DNA of 64,000 bases. It comes from Maylandia zebra (taxonomy: Eukaryota > Chordata > Actinopteri > Cichliformes > Cichlidae). Position 1 is the first letter of the stretch. Each line of letters opens with the position of its first letter. The stretch is taken from assembly GCF_041146795.1 (NCBI RefSeq), contig NC_135186.1, forward strand, positions 36,220,867 to 36,284,866. The letters run 5' to 3'. Both the position numbers and the translations under genes were made by a program. The notes beneath the pieces were generated by a model. That model was given only the letters and a program-made list of their open reading frames with translations. It was not told where the DNA came from and did no database searches. This document shows, one piece after another, positions 33,694 through 44,829 of the stretch.

Positions 33694-36600
33694 ATGACAT
33701 TACGAAAGGTCTCGTTATGCATCGTTATTCTCCTAGTCATATGGAACTGTCTTAAGTATGAGAGACACAGAGAGTTTCTAAACGGCTTCTTTGAGGTAAG
33801 AATAAAAATGAATGAATGTATAATGATGAAAAAATACAGTGAAACAAATCATTTTCCTCCTGGATTTTCTTCCAGGAGTTAATGAGTGCAGAAGAATCCA
33901 GCATTCATCTAAGACAAAAAAGAGAAAGTGAGTAAAATTTTAGCAGTGTTACTACAACGTAACACATGTTTGTTGACTAATAATATAATTATATAATAAT
34001 TGTATTTATTAAAAAAAAACATGCTTTGCAAAGTGCTTTGAAAAACTAGACGAGGGAGGATATTCAATGAACAAGCAGAACTGAATAGCAATAACAGTAT
34101 CTGACCAAGTCCAGATTATCAGTGTTATCATTGCTTTATGGTTTGTTTGGGTTTTTCTTTTTTTTTCTTTTTTTTTACCTTTAGCTTCATCAAATTCCAC
34201 TGAGTATGAGTTCCAAGCTGTTATAAGCGTCTCAAATCTGGAACAATTCCAGTCGATACTGAACACTCTCAGTTTTCCTTTATTGATCAGTGCCACTGGT
34301 GAGATTACAAGCATTAATACAACAACAGGTAAAACATCCATTTATGTTGCATCTCCATTGCTTGCCAATCTTATTCACTCAAAGTGTCACATTGAACCAT
34401 TGTGTTGTGTTCTTCTCAGTGTGTTCACCAAACATAACTGCAAACATAACTGGATACCAGTGCACATGTGAGGAGAGCTTTGCTTGGTCATATAACAAAT
34501 GCATTGACTATGAGGCCTGTGATGCCATCGTTGGTGATACGTGTGGATGCATTAATGGACTTCCAGCAGATGGGCAATATTGCCAGTTAAAAACCAGCAA
34601 CCCAGGTAGGACTAGGCAAACATGTATCACATGTGATAGGTAAGTAAGTATGTAATGTAAATGTAAGTACATTTATCCAGCATATGTAGTTAGACTGAGG
34701 TTTCTACGTCTGTGTTCTGTGAAAGGATTTAATAATGTAATTTTTTTTAAAGTGTAAAGGATGTTGATTTGAATTCTATCCTAAAGCCATAACTTTGTAT
34801 AAAAATGGTAAATGGCCTATATTTATATAGCGCTTTACTAGTCCCTAAGGACCCCAAAGCGCTTTACATATCCAGTCATCCACCCATTCACACACACACA
34901 TTCACACACTGGTGATGGCAAGCTACATTGTAGCCACAGCCACCCTGGGGCGCACTGACAGAGGCGAGGCTGCCGGACACTGGCGCCACCGGGCCCTCTG
35001 ACCATTTGTATGAAATTTGTTTCAAAGGTTCAGTTGCTGTAGTCGCAATTTTCTTGTTTACGAGAGATATTTAAAATTTATGAAATGTTTGAGAAATGTT
35101 TTCTCAGTGTCAACACTAGCTACACCAACAGCTATATCACTAAATGATATATCACATGTAATTTAATATACATGTGATATATGTATTTCACATGTATATT
35201 ATATATATAAAGTTGCAACAGAAGTAGAAACATCTTAAATAAATGGGGTGCTTGTTTTTTGTCTCCTCTACAGTGCCAGTGGAGTATGATATAGACTTTA
35301 ACTTGCTCTTGCCAGTATCCAGCCTGCCCCCAAATTTCATTGATCTGTTCAGAAACTATGTGGGAAATTTGTCATTCCCCAAAACCATCACTCAGTCTTT
35401 AATAATTGAAGACTTGAACTTCACCACATGTAAGAATTTTGTACTCGGACAGATTTAAATGTGTTCATACTCTGGTGCATGGTTTATGAGGTGTGTTTTG
35501 TCATTGTTTTGAATGACTTTAACAGGGTGCTATCCAAACTCCACCGGAGGAATGCAGTGTCAGTGTGAGGACCACTTTGGTTGGTCATGTGAAAAGTGTG
35601 GCCTATACGGTGCATGCAGTAATGTCACCTCACAAGCCTGTGGATGCATCAAAGGGCTTCCTCCTGATGGAGAGTTCTGTGAACCAAACGCAAGTAAGAA
35701 ACTTGCAGCTGAAGAAATAGAAGCATTTTAGAAGCATATTAAAGAAACATTAACAGATCTAACATTGCGTTCAAAATCCTTACTGACATTGCTATGACAT
35801 AACCAAAAGTTATGGACTTCCTCTGAGTGGGGAGTTCTGGCAACCAATCACAAGTAAGAACTGCAATTGTCTAGCTGTTGGATGAACAGACTACTTCCTT
35901 TATCAAATAGATGAATGAACTTTTCAACTGTCTGATTACCTAACATTGTGTTATGAGAGTGATTAGACATTAGATATGAATTGCTCTGTGGAAACACACT
36001 GCAATTAATTCTATACTCACTGTATTAAAGAAACATTAACACACCTAACACTGCATTCATTATCCTTGCTGACATTTCTATGACATAACCAAAGTCATGG
36101 CGTTTAGTTTCTGGCTTGAAATTTAAATAATTAAACATGTAATGTTTTTCCACAGGTGTCGCTCCTTGCCCAACACCACCTCCTGGTATGACAAACATCT
36201 TTGTTATTCATTTGTGGAAGCACAGTTCAATTCATTCTATACACACTGTATTAAATTATCTGATTGTTTGTGTTCAAAGACACAAATGATCTTGTTATGT
36301 TTAATTTGTATTTTGGGTGTGTTATCAAATATCAATATGTAAGAAGTTATTTTTACAATGGAAAGTGTATACAATATGTTATTTAGAGAGAAAAACGTGG
36401 AGGCCATCAATTTGGCAACAAAGAAAACACTTTCAAAAGATATGGCTACTGTTGTGCTTTAGCTCAGCCGCTGCTAATTTTCTAAAACTTACCAAGTAGC
36501 TTTTTAGGCATTGACCTAAACCCATGTGTTGGTAATGGATAAACCTGGACAAGTAACATACTTTAATAAGTAATGCATTCTTAAATGATAAAGGTATTTG

Positions 36601-38099
36601 AAAATCTGTAACATGCATGAGTCGAACTTGGGTCAGTTTTACATTTTCACGTAAATATAGTTTCCCATCATTGCAACAGTTGTATGTGATGGATTTCCCC
36701 TTTTCTCCTTCACAGCACCAGTGGACTTTGATATAGACCTTGAACTGCACATCCCAGCATCTAGTGTGCCCCAGAATTTCAGTGTTGTGCTCAGAAATAT
36801 TCTGAGAAATTTCTCCTTCCCCAAAATCATCACTGGGTCTTTAACACTGAAAGACTTGAACTTCACCACATGTAAGGACCTGATCTTATTTGACTTTTGC
36901 ACTCCAACACATTTAATGCTGTTCATATGGTGCTGTATGACTTGTGAACTGTGTTTTGTTATTCTTTTAAATGTCTTGAAAAGGGTGCTATCCAAACTCC
37001 ACTGGAGGACTCCAGTGTCAGTGTGAAGACCAGTTTGCTTGGTCATGTGGCAAGTGTGATGAGTACGGCGCATGCAGTAATGTTACCTCACAAACCTGTG
37101 ATTGCATAAAGGGATTTCCTCCTGATGGAGAATTCTGTGAACCAGTCACAAGTAAGGACCTTGTCGTTTTTATAACAAGATGTATTTTTTTTATTCACTT
37201 TAAATTCATCAAGTTTGCGTCATGAGTGTTCTCCGTGTCACTAAAACAATATAAGGAATTCTTGAATGTTTCTCCACAGATATCATTCCCTGTCCACCAA
37301 TGCCAAACACAACAACACCAGATCCTACAACTACAACACCAATGCCAAACACAACAACACCAGATCCTACTACTACAACACCAATGCTAAACACAACAAC
37401 ACCAGATCCTACAACTACAACACCAATGCCAAACACAACAACACCAGATCCTACAACTACAACACCAATGCCAAACACAACAACACCAGATCCTACTACT
37501 ACAACACCAATGCTAAACACAACAACACCAGACCCTACTATAACAACACCAATGCTAAACACAACAACACCAGATCCTACTACAACAACACCAATGCTAA
37601 ACACAACAACACTGATTCCAAACACAACTACACCAGATCCTACTACAACAAAACCATTACCAACAACTGCACCAACACCAATTCTAACCAATACAACAAT
37701 TCTGATGCCAAATACAACCACACCAATGACAGACACAACAACACGGGTTTCGAGTACTACAAGAGTGCCAACTACTACAACCACAGCGATGTCAACTACA
37801 ACAACAACAGCAAACACAACTACTACAATAACACCAACTACTGCTTCTGTTACAACAGATCAATTGACCATAAATGTGGAATTTAGTGACACATACAATA
37901 ATCCAAACAGTGTTTTTTTCAGAAATGTTAGCACTGCTGTAAGTCTCAATTAGCCCCATCTTTGTGTCATTCAATTTTCACATAATCTCAAACTACTCAA
38001 TTCAGGTGGTTTAATTCATGTTTGGCAATGTCACTATCTCAAACAGATTCAAGCAGAAGCACAGAAGAACAAAATCACAGCACAATTAATTAAATTCCG
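33694..38099 (+). CDS. Multi-exon extracellular protein resembling the N-terminus of subfamily F adhesion GPCRs
   Basis: Eleven exons with consistent phases: 33694-33795 (ATG at 33694 just after a ctctttag acceptor; signal peptide VSLCIVILLVIW), 33876-33927 (ends RQKR, a furin-like site), 34185-34328, 34420-34605, 35274-35429, 35526-35693, 36156-36185, 36716-36871, 36984-37151, 37280-37938 and 38047-38099. They encode a secreted-type sequence with cysteine modules (CTCEESFAWSYNKC, TCGCINGLPADGQYC), many N-glycosylation sites, a Thr/Pro-rich mucin stretch and the start of a SEA-like fold (LTINVEFSDTYNNPNSVFF). The wording resembles fish ADGRF receptors, which sense ligands through a long ectodomain. 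The GAIN/GPS and seven-helix exons are not in the window, so a truncated or soluble relative is possible. An upstream ATG at 33646 is also in frame. Confidence 0.65.
34420..34605 (+). CDS. First cysteine module exon of the ADGRF-like gene
   Basis: Acceptor tctcag at 34414-34419 and donor GTAGGA at 34606. The exon encodes VCSPNITANITGYQCTCEES followed by FAWSYNKC and TCGCINGLPADGQYC. Eight cysteines in a compact EGF-like spacing suggest four disulfides. The same module type returns twice downstream with a different wording (WSC.KC), so this is the most diverged of three. Confidence 0.7.
34805..35003 (-). mobile_element. tRNA-derived SINE, 5'-truncated copy
   Basis: Nearly identical to the tail two-thirds of the SINE at 32877-33195, but missing the tRNA-like head. 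It lies in an intron of the ADGRF-like gene, antisense to it. Confidence 0.85.
35147..35182. repeat. 14-bp inverted repeat
   Basis: atatatcacatgta and its exact reverse complement are separated by 8 bases. A partial third copy (cacatgtatat) follows. AT-rich intron sequence; probably structural only. Confidence 0.7.
35274..35693 (+). CDS. ADGRF-like gene, duplicated module 1 (two exons)
   Basis: Exon 35274-35429 encodes VPVEYDIDFNLLLPVSSLPP then LIIEDLNFTT. Exon 35526-35693 encodes WCYPNSTGGMQCQCEDHFGW then SCEKC, GACSNVTSQACGCIKG and PPDGEFCEP. A codon split across the junction restores TGG (W). The pair is repeated at 36716-37151 with high similarity in sequence, exon length and intron phase. 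That shows a duplication of the whole two-exon unit. Confidence 0.75.
35738..36100 (+). pseudogene. Decayed copy of the module in an intron
   Basis: At 35815-35865, cttcctctgagtggggagtt and ccaatcacaagtaagaac resemble the end and donor of the module exon (cttcctcctgatggagagtt, gtcacaagtaagg). A stop codon and lost cysteines rule out function. The flanking sequence aaagaaacattaacagatct (35738) recurs at 36025 as aaagaaacattaacacacct, bracketing the decayed unit. Confidence 0.55.
36716..37151 (+). CDS. ADGRF-like gene, duplicated module 2 (two exons)
   Basis: Exon 36716-36871 encodes APVDFDIDLELHIPASSVPQ then LTLKDLNFTT. Exon 36984-37151 encodes WCYPNSTGGLQCQCEDQFAW then SCGKC and GACSNVTSQTCDCIKG. 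Compared with module 1, the acceptor at 36983 has a weak pyrimidine tract. A short linker exon, 36156-36185 (SVAPCPTPPPG), sits between the modules. Confidence 0.75.
37280..37938 (+). CDS. ADGRF-like gene, mucin-type threonine exon running into a SEA-like start
   Basis: Acceptor tttctccacag and donor GTAAGT at 37939. The exon opens NIIPCPPMPN, followed by 14-residue repeats (PMPNTTTPDPTTTT and variants) and looser Thr-rich sequence. It ends TINVEFSDTYNNPNSVFFRN then VSTA. The repeat is an expected target of dense O-glycosylation, which would make a stiff stalk between the cysteine modules and the next domain. The 53-nt exon at 38047 continues IQAEAQKNKITAQLIKF. Confidence 0.75.
37297..37640 (+). 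repeat. 42-bp coding minisatellite
   Basis: About eight units of a 42-base repeat (14 codons) with a few variants, including one contracted unit. Because 42 is a multiple of three and no stop occurs in any frame of the unit, long ORFs appear in other frames and on the opposite strand. Confidence 0.9.
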
Positions 38100-38431
38100 G
38101 TAAGTCACATTATCTTTTTTAATATACCAATCCTAACAATTGTTTCTTTGTTTAGGTTTTTTTGTTTGTTTGTTTTTTTACAGTTGTTACAGTCTTTGAA
38201 AAGTTTCTCCTCTGTGTCAACACTGCAAGTCAAAAGAAAATATCATTATGTGGCTACCTTGAAGCTTCTTAACATAAATGCCCTACAAAAAAGGGATAAC
38301 TACAACCTAAAGTTCCACTACCCATGAATCACTTACACACACACCATACTGGCAAAAACATCTAGTATAACATCTGTATAATCATCACCTTATACAGAGG
38401 CAGATTGAGACTCTAATACAGGCCAAGAACT
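38100..38431. other. Region after the last recognised ADGRF-like exon
   Basis: A T-rich stretch and AG at about 38178 or 38201 could open one more exon. The second choice gives FSSVSTLQVKRKYHYVATLK and a stop near 38325, which would end the protein without a membrane receptor part. This is a weak call. Confidence 0.35.
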
Positions 38432-38800
38432 TGACTTACAGTTTTTTACAGCCGCTAGGACACATTTCTCAATACTTAGGTCACTTTTGCAAAACTCTTC
38501 ACACAATTCTCCTAACTGACCTTCAGCTTGGCAAAGCAGTTCATTTCACATTCAAAATGCACTACAACTACCAAAACACTTTATTCAGGTCTCAAATAAA
38601 TTCATTCTTCCAGAACACTAGCAAAGGTTGACAGCCGACAAACACACTTTGTCACCCACAAAACAATGACCTAAAAAACACTAGCAACATGTAGCATTAC
38701 ACAGTGTTTTCTTGTGTAAAACAAGGACACATCTCTGTTTATAATTTCAATATATGTTACTGGAATGAATCAGACATCATGCAGAATTCGTCAATATTTG
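38432..38800. mobile_element. Left end of a Tc1/IS630-like non-autonomous element
   Basis: It starts acttacagttttttacagcc and continues cacttttgcaaaactcttca, the same wording as the left end of the element at 39092. No matching right end was found, so it is truncated or interrupted. Confidence 0.45.
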
Positions 38801-39091
38801 TTTATGTATTTTTAGTTTTTTGCACTAAGTAATCCCAAAATACAAGAATTTGTATACACACCATCCACTGATACACATACAATAGTAATGCTAATCTACT
38901 CGGTCTTCTCCATTTGGCCACAGGTTCCCATCCACATCACATCTTATGTCATCTAGGGAAATACACCTAGGAAAGAATCTTCTGGCATGCCAGAATTGAA
39001 GGAGTTGAAAAATTGAAGGAGTAACACCTGTGTAGATGTTCATCTACAATGAGAATCAGCTGTGGCTGGTTAAACTGCATTTTTAGATTTA

Positions 39092-40392
39092 CAGTTTTTT
39101 CTGATTGCTTAAGCACATTTTTTGTAACTATTGGCTAATTTTGCAAAACTCTTCACACAAATAAGAAAACCTGTCACCCAATAATCAAAACATTGTAGTT
39201 CTCTTGCAAAAGCAAACACAGCTAGATTAACTCTTCACACCTTCGTAAAAATGGTGTTTCCGTATCAAACAGTACACACAAGCCATCATCTACTAAGCAC
39301 ACAATGCGCCAACTGCACATTGATGGTATGAATACAAAACACATCTGGCTTTTGCTTTCTCTGTGCACAAGGTAGGCTATGTCAGTTTGAGCTCATACTT
39401 CTGTCATAGATCCATAAGCATGGAGGGATCCAAACTTCAAGTACTGGTGTTTATTCAAACACATCAAAACAAACACAAGTGTTTATTTCCAAGTATAGGA
39501 TTATTTGCAATCGCCATAATGACTATATGGGTTACTTGGTCTGCAGTGAACATGCTTCCTCTGCCCCAGCATCTGGTCATCTAGCAATTCTGTAAAGTAA
39601 CAATTTCAGTATTTTTACATCAATGGTATTGGTGTGTTTCTCATTGGCATATGGCAGTGCTACAAATCTTTGTGCGAAGTGACTGTACTAACCGATTCTC
39701 ATTTCAAGATGTCCTTATGGTGCTTGCTACAGTGTAGCGGCTCGAGTTAGGCTGGACCCGTTGGCCAGCTACCCTCAGGGTCATTCCACGGTTGATTACA
39801 TGGTCCACTATTGTAGCTCTGATGTCATCAGCAATTCTATTTCTTACTCTTCCTACCCTTCCTCTCCCCCCTCCTCATCTTCCTCTCCCCCCTCCTCATC
39901 TTCCTCTCCCCCCTCCTCGTCTTCCTCTTGCTCCTCCTTGTCCTTGTCATCCTCTTCATCCTACTTCTTCACCTCCACGTCCTCTTCTTCGGCTTCCTCT
40001 ACTTCTCACTCTTTCTGCTCCCTCCATTGTACTCCGCACACACAGCTTACCTGTATTATAGTGCTTAGGCTGATTGCAAAGTGAACTAATTATCTAAAAA
40101 AGTTTTCACATGTGAAAGTGTGCCAGACAGTTGGCAAATTAGTGTTAATGATAGCCATACATGTGTATACTTTTGCTAGGAGTGTGTTGGAAATTTGGTA
40201 ATTGAGTGTTGTGCAGTGAATTGTGCCTACAGTTTTGCAAAGTGTGTGTTACAAAATTGCAAACTGAGTGCAAAGCAGTTTTTGTGCTTTTAGTTTTGCA
40301 AACTCAGTGAGTGGTTTTGCTATAAGTCTGAATAGTTTTAGAGATTGTGCTACAGGAATCACAGTTAGGGTTTAAGCATTCAGAAAAAACTG
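39092..40392 (-). mobile_element. Tc1/IS630-like transposon with inverted repeats, internally decayed
   Basis: The left end CAGTTTTTTCTGATTGCTTA and the right end, whose reverse complement reads CAGTTTTTTCTGAATGCTTA, form terminal inverted repeats. TA dinucleotides flank both ends (39090-39091 and 40393-40394). The 1301-bp element holds only a fragment of a transposase frame on the minus strand and cannot move by itself. Confidence 0.75.
39700..40060 (-). pseudogene. Transposase N-terminal fragment
   Basis: On the minus strand, after a Glu/Asp/Gly-rich stretch (complement of the CCT/CTT-rich tract 39840-39990), the frame reads RNRIADDIRATIVDHVINRG then MTLRVAG. This is a helix-turn-helix segment of the IS630/Tc1 type seen in this fish family. 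The catalytic domain is absent. The serine/proline-rich ORFs on the other strand are its shadows. Confidence 0.55.
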
Positions 40393-40399
40393 TAAAGAA

Positions 40400-40640
40400 T
40401 AATATAAGTTTCTACATGCTCCAGAAACCTTCAGATAAAACTCAGCACTTTTCCTCGACATTTTGCCGCAACATTTCAAAGAGCCGTAAAGTAAATAAAC
40501 GGCAGACGTTTCATGCATACGCAGTACAGGAACGTAGCTTTTTCAGTGTGGATGAAAACAACTGAAAATGATAGTGTGGACGCGGAGTGTTTCTAGACAT
40601 AAACACCGTTTTCAAATTTATCCAGATTAGTGTAGACGTA
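40400..40640. repeat. MITE-like fragment
   Basis: The stretch gatgaaaacaactgaaaatg, agtgtggacgcggagtg and agattagtgtagacgtagcc has the wording of short non-autonomous DNA elements common in fish. No terminal repeats were defined. Confidence 0.35.
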
Positions 40641-41920
40641 GCCTAAGCTGGTGGTGAGGAAATTCACGTAAATCCAGATGAGGCAACCCAGGAGCAATCG
40701 TAGAGGTAGGCACATTCAACTGCCACATCTATAAAATCAGTTTTCCTGAGTCATCTATGGACTTGGTGAATAGCAAGGTTAAACTTTAGTGCCCAGGAAA
40801 ATAGGTCCCAGAGATCTGTTAATTTTAAGAGCTAGAACAACCTGTAAGAAGCATTATGAGATGTGATATTCATACCCTAGTTTTACTTTTGATGCTTCAC
40901 AAAGAGTTAAAAGAAAAAAAAGGATTGTCCACAATATTAGACTTTAAATGGAGATTGGCATTTGCTTTGCCATGCCTAATCCTTCAGTGCTCCTCACTTT
41001 AAAAACAAAGCAGATGGAACATTTTGAGGAAGAGTTTGCTCTCTAAATGGTTCATCTGCTTGTGACAAAATCCGGAGAGCAGTTCTTTATTAAGAGAAAC
41101 ATCACTTTATACGCTTTCACAAACTTTACTCTCCCCTTTCCCTAGTCCTGTTGAAATCACTTTTGACCCAAATGACACCAGTTGCATCATGCTTAACTCC
41201 TTTTTTTACTGTTCATCGTGACCTTTGTACAAAAACACCTCCTATTCATGATACTATTGCACTTCATTCATTCAGAATCATTACAGAATGATTACTTCCA
41301 CTTATTTTGTTACATTTATAATCCTGAATTTTAAGAAAATAACCATAGCGCAAACAAATTTTATATATTCCAGAACTCCATACTTTACCAATAATTATAC
41401 GGCTAAAGATTCAGCACCTTATTTAGACCGACTCAGGCGGATGAGGCTTTGAGGATTTCAGTCTCTTCAACAGTCAGTCGTATACAGTTTTTCTGGCAAC
41501 CACCAGAGCAAGATCGTATACAGAGAAGCGTTATTAATCACTCCAGTGCTCTTGAGTCTACTGGCAGCATGCTTTACACCACCACATCCTACACTTTGCA
41601 TTGCAATTGATGATGTAAGGCTTGGCCATGGAAACCCATTCCATGAAGCTCTCTACACATTATTCTTGAGCTAACCTGGAGGCCACATGAAGATTAGACA
41701 GATTTGTCTAAGTATCTGACAAGTCATTGGCTGTAACAATTGACTCTGCTGAAACTTGGCAACATCTGAGCACTATTTTATATTACCCATCACATAAAAT
41801 CCCCACTGATTGTTTGCCACTAATAATTGTCTCTAGAATATTCAGTACTAAGAAAGGTTCACAGCTGTACCATTCTAGAATTCACTGAGAATGACCCATT
41901 TTTTCACAAATGCTAGAGTT
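40641..41920. other. No recognised gene
   Basis: Nothing supported in this stretch. Confidence 0.3.
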
Positions 41921-41990
41921 CAAATTCAGATTTTATTTGTCACATACACAGTTCAACATGTAGGGAAATGCTTGCGCCCAAGATTTAAGT
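41921..41990 (-). repeat. R3 fragment
   Basis: ttcaaattcagattttattt and gtcacatacacagttcaac, followed by gggaaatgcttg, match the start of the insertion at 9698. Confidence 0.6.
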
Positions 41991-43180
41991 GGGGGAGTGA
42001 AAACCTTTGGCAATATTGTGTATCTAGTGAGCGACAGTTCTCTGTAATAAATAAATAAATGAATGAATTTTAAAAATGCATTGCTAATATCAAAGCTCAG
42101 AGGAAAGTGCCCTAACTGCTTTGAGCAGATAGGAGGGAAACAGCAACTCAAATAACCACTTGTTGCAACTAAGCAGTGCTGGGGAGTAACGGAATACATG
42201 TACCAGCGTTACGTATTTGAAATACAGAACATGAGTAACTGTATTCCATTACAGTTACCATTTAAAATGATGATATTCAGAATACAGTTACAAATAAAGG
42301 AATTACACAGCGGTCTTTTCCTGTTTCATATGTTAGGCAATGCCCTCTCTATTTTTGGTAATTCCACGCCAGTGGAAACCCAAACAAAAATGCATTAAGA
42401 GGATCTAATGCCTGGGTCTCAATCTTGCAGCCCATGTCACCCCTACTTGCGGCCTGCATAATGACATGAAGAAATATTTTTCAAAATTATTATTCAAAAA
42501 ATTATTTAACCCACTGGGGTCGACGGACACGCCGGCACGTCAAAATCGCATGACCAATTTAAGATGAAACAGCAACAAGATGCAGCAACCCAGAGTCTCC
42601 TTTTCAACCAATACCAATACTTTGTTCAAAAACTTAATGTGTTATTGTATTTCAAATTATAGCTTCATAATGATTACAGGACATCAGACTACTTGTTCTC
42701 ATTGTTTAGTTATAAGAATAATCACATAGAAATTAAAAAACCTGAAGTTGTGTGTTAATTGACGCTATTTGAACACGTATATCTTTTCATTTTACATGTA
42801 TATACTTGCCTGGATATTTCAACAAAAACATTCAACATTCACACTTTCACTCATTCACAGAAGTGCTCTGCCACACTACAAAGGCAATCAGGCAGCTAAC
42901 TGGGGAAAGGGTAGTGTGCCGTGACTTATGAGATGAAATCTCTGAACACATTTTAATCACCACTATATCACTGTGATTGTGATCACTGTGATCTACATGT
43001 GTTTTGAAACTGGGTTTTTGGCGACCTGGTATATGTCAGTGTTTCTGTCTGTAGAGCACACAAAAAGGTTCAGACATTTTTCATTGTGCATGGTTGAGGT
43101 TTATTTTTTCCAAAGGAAAATAGGTCTACATATTCAACTTGAACGATAAAAGCAAAGTATCGATCCAATTTCCTTTCCTT
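41991..43180. other. No gene; possible piggyBac-like end at 42507
   Basis: At 42507 a TTAA is followed by CCCACTGGGGTCGACGGACA. The TTAA plus CCC start is the layout of a piggyBac-type end, but no partner end was found. The rest is unremarkable. Confidence 0.3.
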
Positions 43181-43995
43181 CCTTAAACAGCTCCATTTCC
43201 TTCCAATTCACCTCTGTGTCAATTTCAAGATCCTGCTTCTTACTTTCAAAGAGCTTCATAACCTCGCTCCTCCATATTTATCTGATCTTCTCCATATGTA
43301 TGCCTGACTACAGACCTGTTGGGTCTAACACTTAAACGCCGCTGGCTCAGAGACCAATCATTTGTGTACGACCACAGTGCTTTTTGTCTTTTACTTGCTG
43401 CAAGGGGAGCCTGAGCTCTTCATCTGATCTCAGCCAACTCCAAACTCTGGGACCCCTCTCACAGTCCTTTTATTAACATCAGTATTTACACAAACATCTC
43501 ATTAATCATGCGACAGATAAGACACCCACCTGTGAACATGGGACGTGTGTGTCTGCGATGTGTGAGCATGTGATGTCACCAATATCCTCAGTCACCCCAT
43601 ATATGGCGTAACATTTTAACGAACCAGTGTTTAGAAAACAGAGCTGAGCATTCTTGCTAAAGATCTAATCACCTTGCTAAAGATCTAATCATCTTGCACA
43701 ATGACAACCATATTGATGCACAATTCTCTAACAGGACTTTTAGTTGCTCTGCCCCAAGACTTTAGATGCACTTCCACCAGCTCTTCAAACTACAAACTCT
43801 CTCTGTACTTTTAAAACACGTCTCAAAACCCATCTATTCAGAACTCCATACCCTTTTATACTTGTTTATATACTTTCATGCTTGTTTTTTTTTTTACCTT
43901 ATGTTTAAATTTTGTTTTGCTATACTTTATTATATTGTATTGTTGTATTATTGTAAGGTGACCTTGGGGGTCTTAAAGGCACCTATAAATAAAAT

Positions 43996-44027
<32 letters not shown>

Positions 44028-44039
44028 GTTATTATTAAT
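43181..44039 (+). pseudogene. L2-type LINE C-terminus (relic) with an (ATT)n tail
   Basis: The frame reads LHFLPIHLCVNFKILLLTFK then ELHNLAPPYLSDLL at 43186-43295. After an insertion it resumes with RLW- and SVFKTRLKTHLF-like wording (about 43740-43840, frame-shifted). The tail is a run of ATT at 43998-44036. It matches the same C-terminal motif as the LINE at the right edge (LHWLPVRQRIDFKVLMLVYK). Confidence 0.6.
43317..43733. repeat. Putative solo LTR inside the L2 relic
   Basis: The block starts TGTTGGGTCTAACAC and ends CTCTAACA (TGTT...AACA ends), about 417 bp, separating two parts of one LINE frame. The flanking 5-mers (agacc, ggact) do not match, so either the duplication has decayed or the boundaries are off. 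It includes a direct repeat, ttgctaaagatctaatcacc. Confidence 0.4.
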
Positions 44040-44042
44040 AAT

Positions 44043-44240
44043 AAGGCAAGGCAAGGCAAGGCAAGTTTATCTGTATAGCACAATTCAACAACAATGTGAT
44101 TCAAAGTGCTTTACAGAGACATTAGAAACAAAAACAAATAAAAAGCATGATTTAAAATTGATTAAAACAAGCAAACAAACAAACTAATTAACAAACAAAC
44201 AAAACAGTATATAAAATCAAAACAGATAAAATCAGAACAA
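44043..44240 (+). repeat. Interspersed repeat R2 (copy 2)
   Basis: GGCAA tandem start, then tttatctgtatagcacaatt and agtgctttacagagacatta, as in copy 1 at 483-640. Confidence 0.65.
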
Positions 44241-44282
44241 TAGATAAAATCAGTAGTTAAATGTAAGTTTTGAAATTTAAGC

Positions 44283-44820
44283 TTAAAAGTTTTCTTCTAC
44301 AACATCAGCTGTAACTGCTGCTACTTCACTGATGAACAGTTTAAGCACACCATCAACACGGAAAATAAATTATCAATAATCCATTTTAATAGCAGAAGTC
44401 TGTATGCCAACTTCAACAATATAAAGGAATATCTAAATGAGTTGGCAAATCCATTTGGAATTATTGCCATTTCTGAAACATGGATCAATGCGGAGAAAGG
44501 AATGGACTTTGGACTGGAGGGATATGAAGTGAATTTTGTAAATAGAAGGAACAAGAGTGGAGGGGGAGTAGCTGTGTATGTGGATAAAAACCTAAACTAC
44601 AAGGTGGTAGAAAGTATGACAACTGTAATTGATAATTTACTAGAATGTATAACAATTGAAATTTATAAGGAAAAAGAAAAAAATTTAATAATTAGCTGTA
44701 TATATAGAACACCTGGCTCTAGTATTCAAGTATTTAATGACTTCATAGAGGAAATATTCTCTAAAACAAATCAAAAAGTTATGTTGGTGATTTTAATATT
44801 GACCTGTTGAATCCAAAAAA
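44283..44820 (+). pseudogene. LINE-A endonuclease, first part, frameshifted
   Basis: Endonuclease motifs: LSIIHFNSRSL, IIAISETWI and KSGGGVAVYV, then ISCIYRTPGS. At about 44780 a small indel shifts the frame. The expected GDFNID reads in the next frame (gtgattttaatattgac) while the first frame stops at 44810. The sequence continues past the L2 insertion at 48072. Confidence 0.8.
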
Positions 44821-44829
44821 GCATAAAAT

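Noticed and set aside
37209-37886. Long ORFs over the threonine repeat in another + frame and on the minus strand
   Set aside because: They are shadows of the 42-bp coding repeat, which has no stop in any frame. Splice sites and cysteine context support only the Thr/Pro frame.
39761-40084. Serine/proline-rich ORFs on the + strand
   Set aside because: They come from the complement of the acidic CCT/CTT-rich tract in the transposase fragment.
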